A stretch of DNA of 60,114 nucleotides from Bacteroidota bacterium. Its GTDB lineage: Bacteria; Bacteroidota; Bacteroidia; Flavobacteriales; Weeksellaceae. Position numbers and translations under genes: made by a program. The stretch covers positions 1 to 60,114 of the forward strand of contig JAEXBA010000028.1 in the NCBI GenBank assembly GCA_023457935.1, given 5' to 3'. How positions within the stretch are numbered: the stretch's first letter is position 1; each line of letters begins with the position of its first letter. Shown in pieces: positions 60,064 through 60,114 of the stretch. A model generated the notes under the pieces. It worked only from the letters and a program-made list of their open reading frames with translations, made no database searches and had not been told where the DNA came from.

Positions 60064-60114
60064 ATGAAAACAATGTATTCAAAATTCGCAGTTGCGATAG
60101 TCGCTTTTTCTTTT
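60064..60114 (+). CDS. Start of an exported protein, cut by the window edge
   Basis: Seventeen codons from an ATG: MKTMYSKFAVAIVAFSF, the beginning of a signal peptide. The product cannot be named. Confidence 0.5.
   Translation, partial: MKTMYSKFAVAIVAFSF

Overview
The window looks like chromosomal DNA of a flavobacterium of the Chryseobacterium/Kaistella/Epilithonimonas group (Bacteroidota, Weeksellaceae). The signs are: promoters of the Bacteroidota type (TTG, about 20 nt, TAnnTTTG) and few Shine-Dalgarno sites; a type IX secretion C-terminal sorting domain; DUF5686, PF14905 and TonB-dependent outer-membrane proteins; a fused CcoN-CcoO cbb3 oxidase; a THI element in front of a TonB-dependent receptor; and overall protein similarity. 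There is no sign of a prophage, insertion sequence or CRISPR array. The longest stretch without a gene is only about 260 bp (57188-57449), so no gap exceeds 300 bp.

Layout. 1-4250: end of a tRNA-Asn, a DUF5686 outer-membrane protein, a SanA-like protein and trpS. 4255-8945 (minus strand): a YjjG-like nucleotidase, an ECF sigma factor with a 44-codon gene behind it, a secreted protein, metK with a SAM-II-like leader, and oxyR facing katA. 10664-13400: enoyl-CoA hydratase, dCMP deaminase, xerD and a Nudix hydrolase. 13394-23964 (minus strand): envelope lipoproteins, a 2-hydroxyacid dehydrogenase, a thioesterase, a bacterial HU/CCDC81-like membrane protein, a T9SS cargo protein, a thiamine-type TonB receptor under a TPP riboswitch, and two tandem WG-repeat proteins. 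24154-29603: aconitase, a PF14905 barrel and an SDR. 29600-32226 (minus strand): a tight operon panB / small membrane protein / TSUP permease / RluA-type pseudouridine synthase.

32313-41982 is a full cbb3 oxidase locus: a Crp/Fnr regulator diverges from ccoI, followed by ccoS, ccoNO, ccoQ-like, ccoP, ccoG, ccoH and a SafE-like permease. Two paralogous lipoproteins follow, then serS. 45134-50537 is a small surface-glycan module (flippase, asparagine-synthase-like protein, GT4 glycosyltransferase, methyltransferase). 50565-54941 (minus strand) is a compact operon with an MCE protein, a membrane Fe-S/b-type cytochrome-like subunit, a secreted protein, a CCG-domain Fe-S protein, a tiny membrane gene that is readable only through a -1 shift at a T7 run, and a conserved unknown. 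The window closes with a PpiD/SurA-type isomerase, lon, a long REP-like hairpin, and the first codons of an exported protein.

Most noteworthy: (i) the metK leader, which starts at a near-perfect promoter and has the pseudoknot core of a SAM-II aptamer; (ii) the small gene at 51046-51224 split by a heptameric T slippery run; (iii) the TPP leader with a downstream sequence able to pair with the aptamer's 5' strand and an internal 14-nt tandem repeat; (iv) a 21-nt palindrome centred on the start codon of the YjjG-like gene; and (v) the MCE/Fe-S/CCG operon, which looks like an uncharacterised membrane electron-transfer module.
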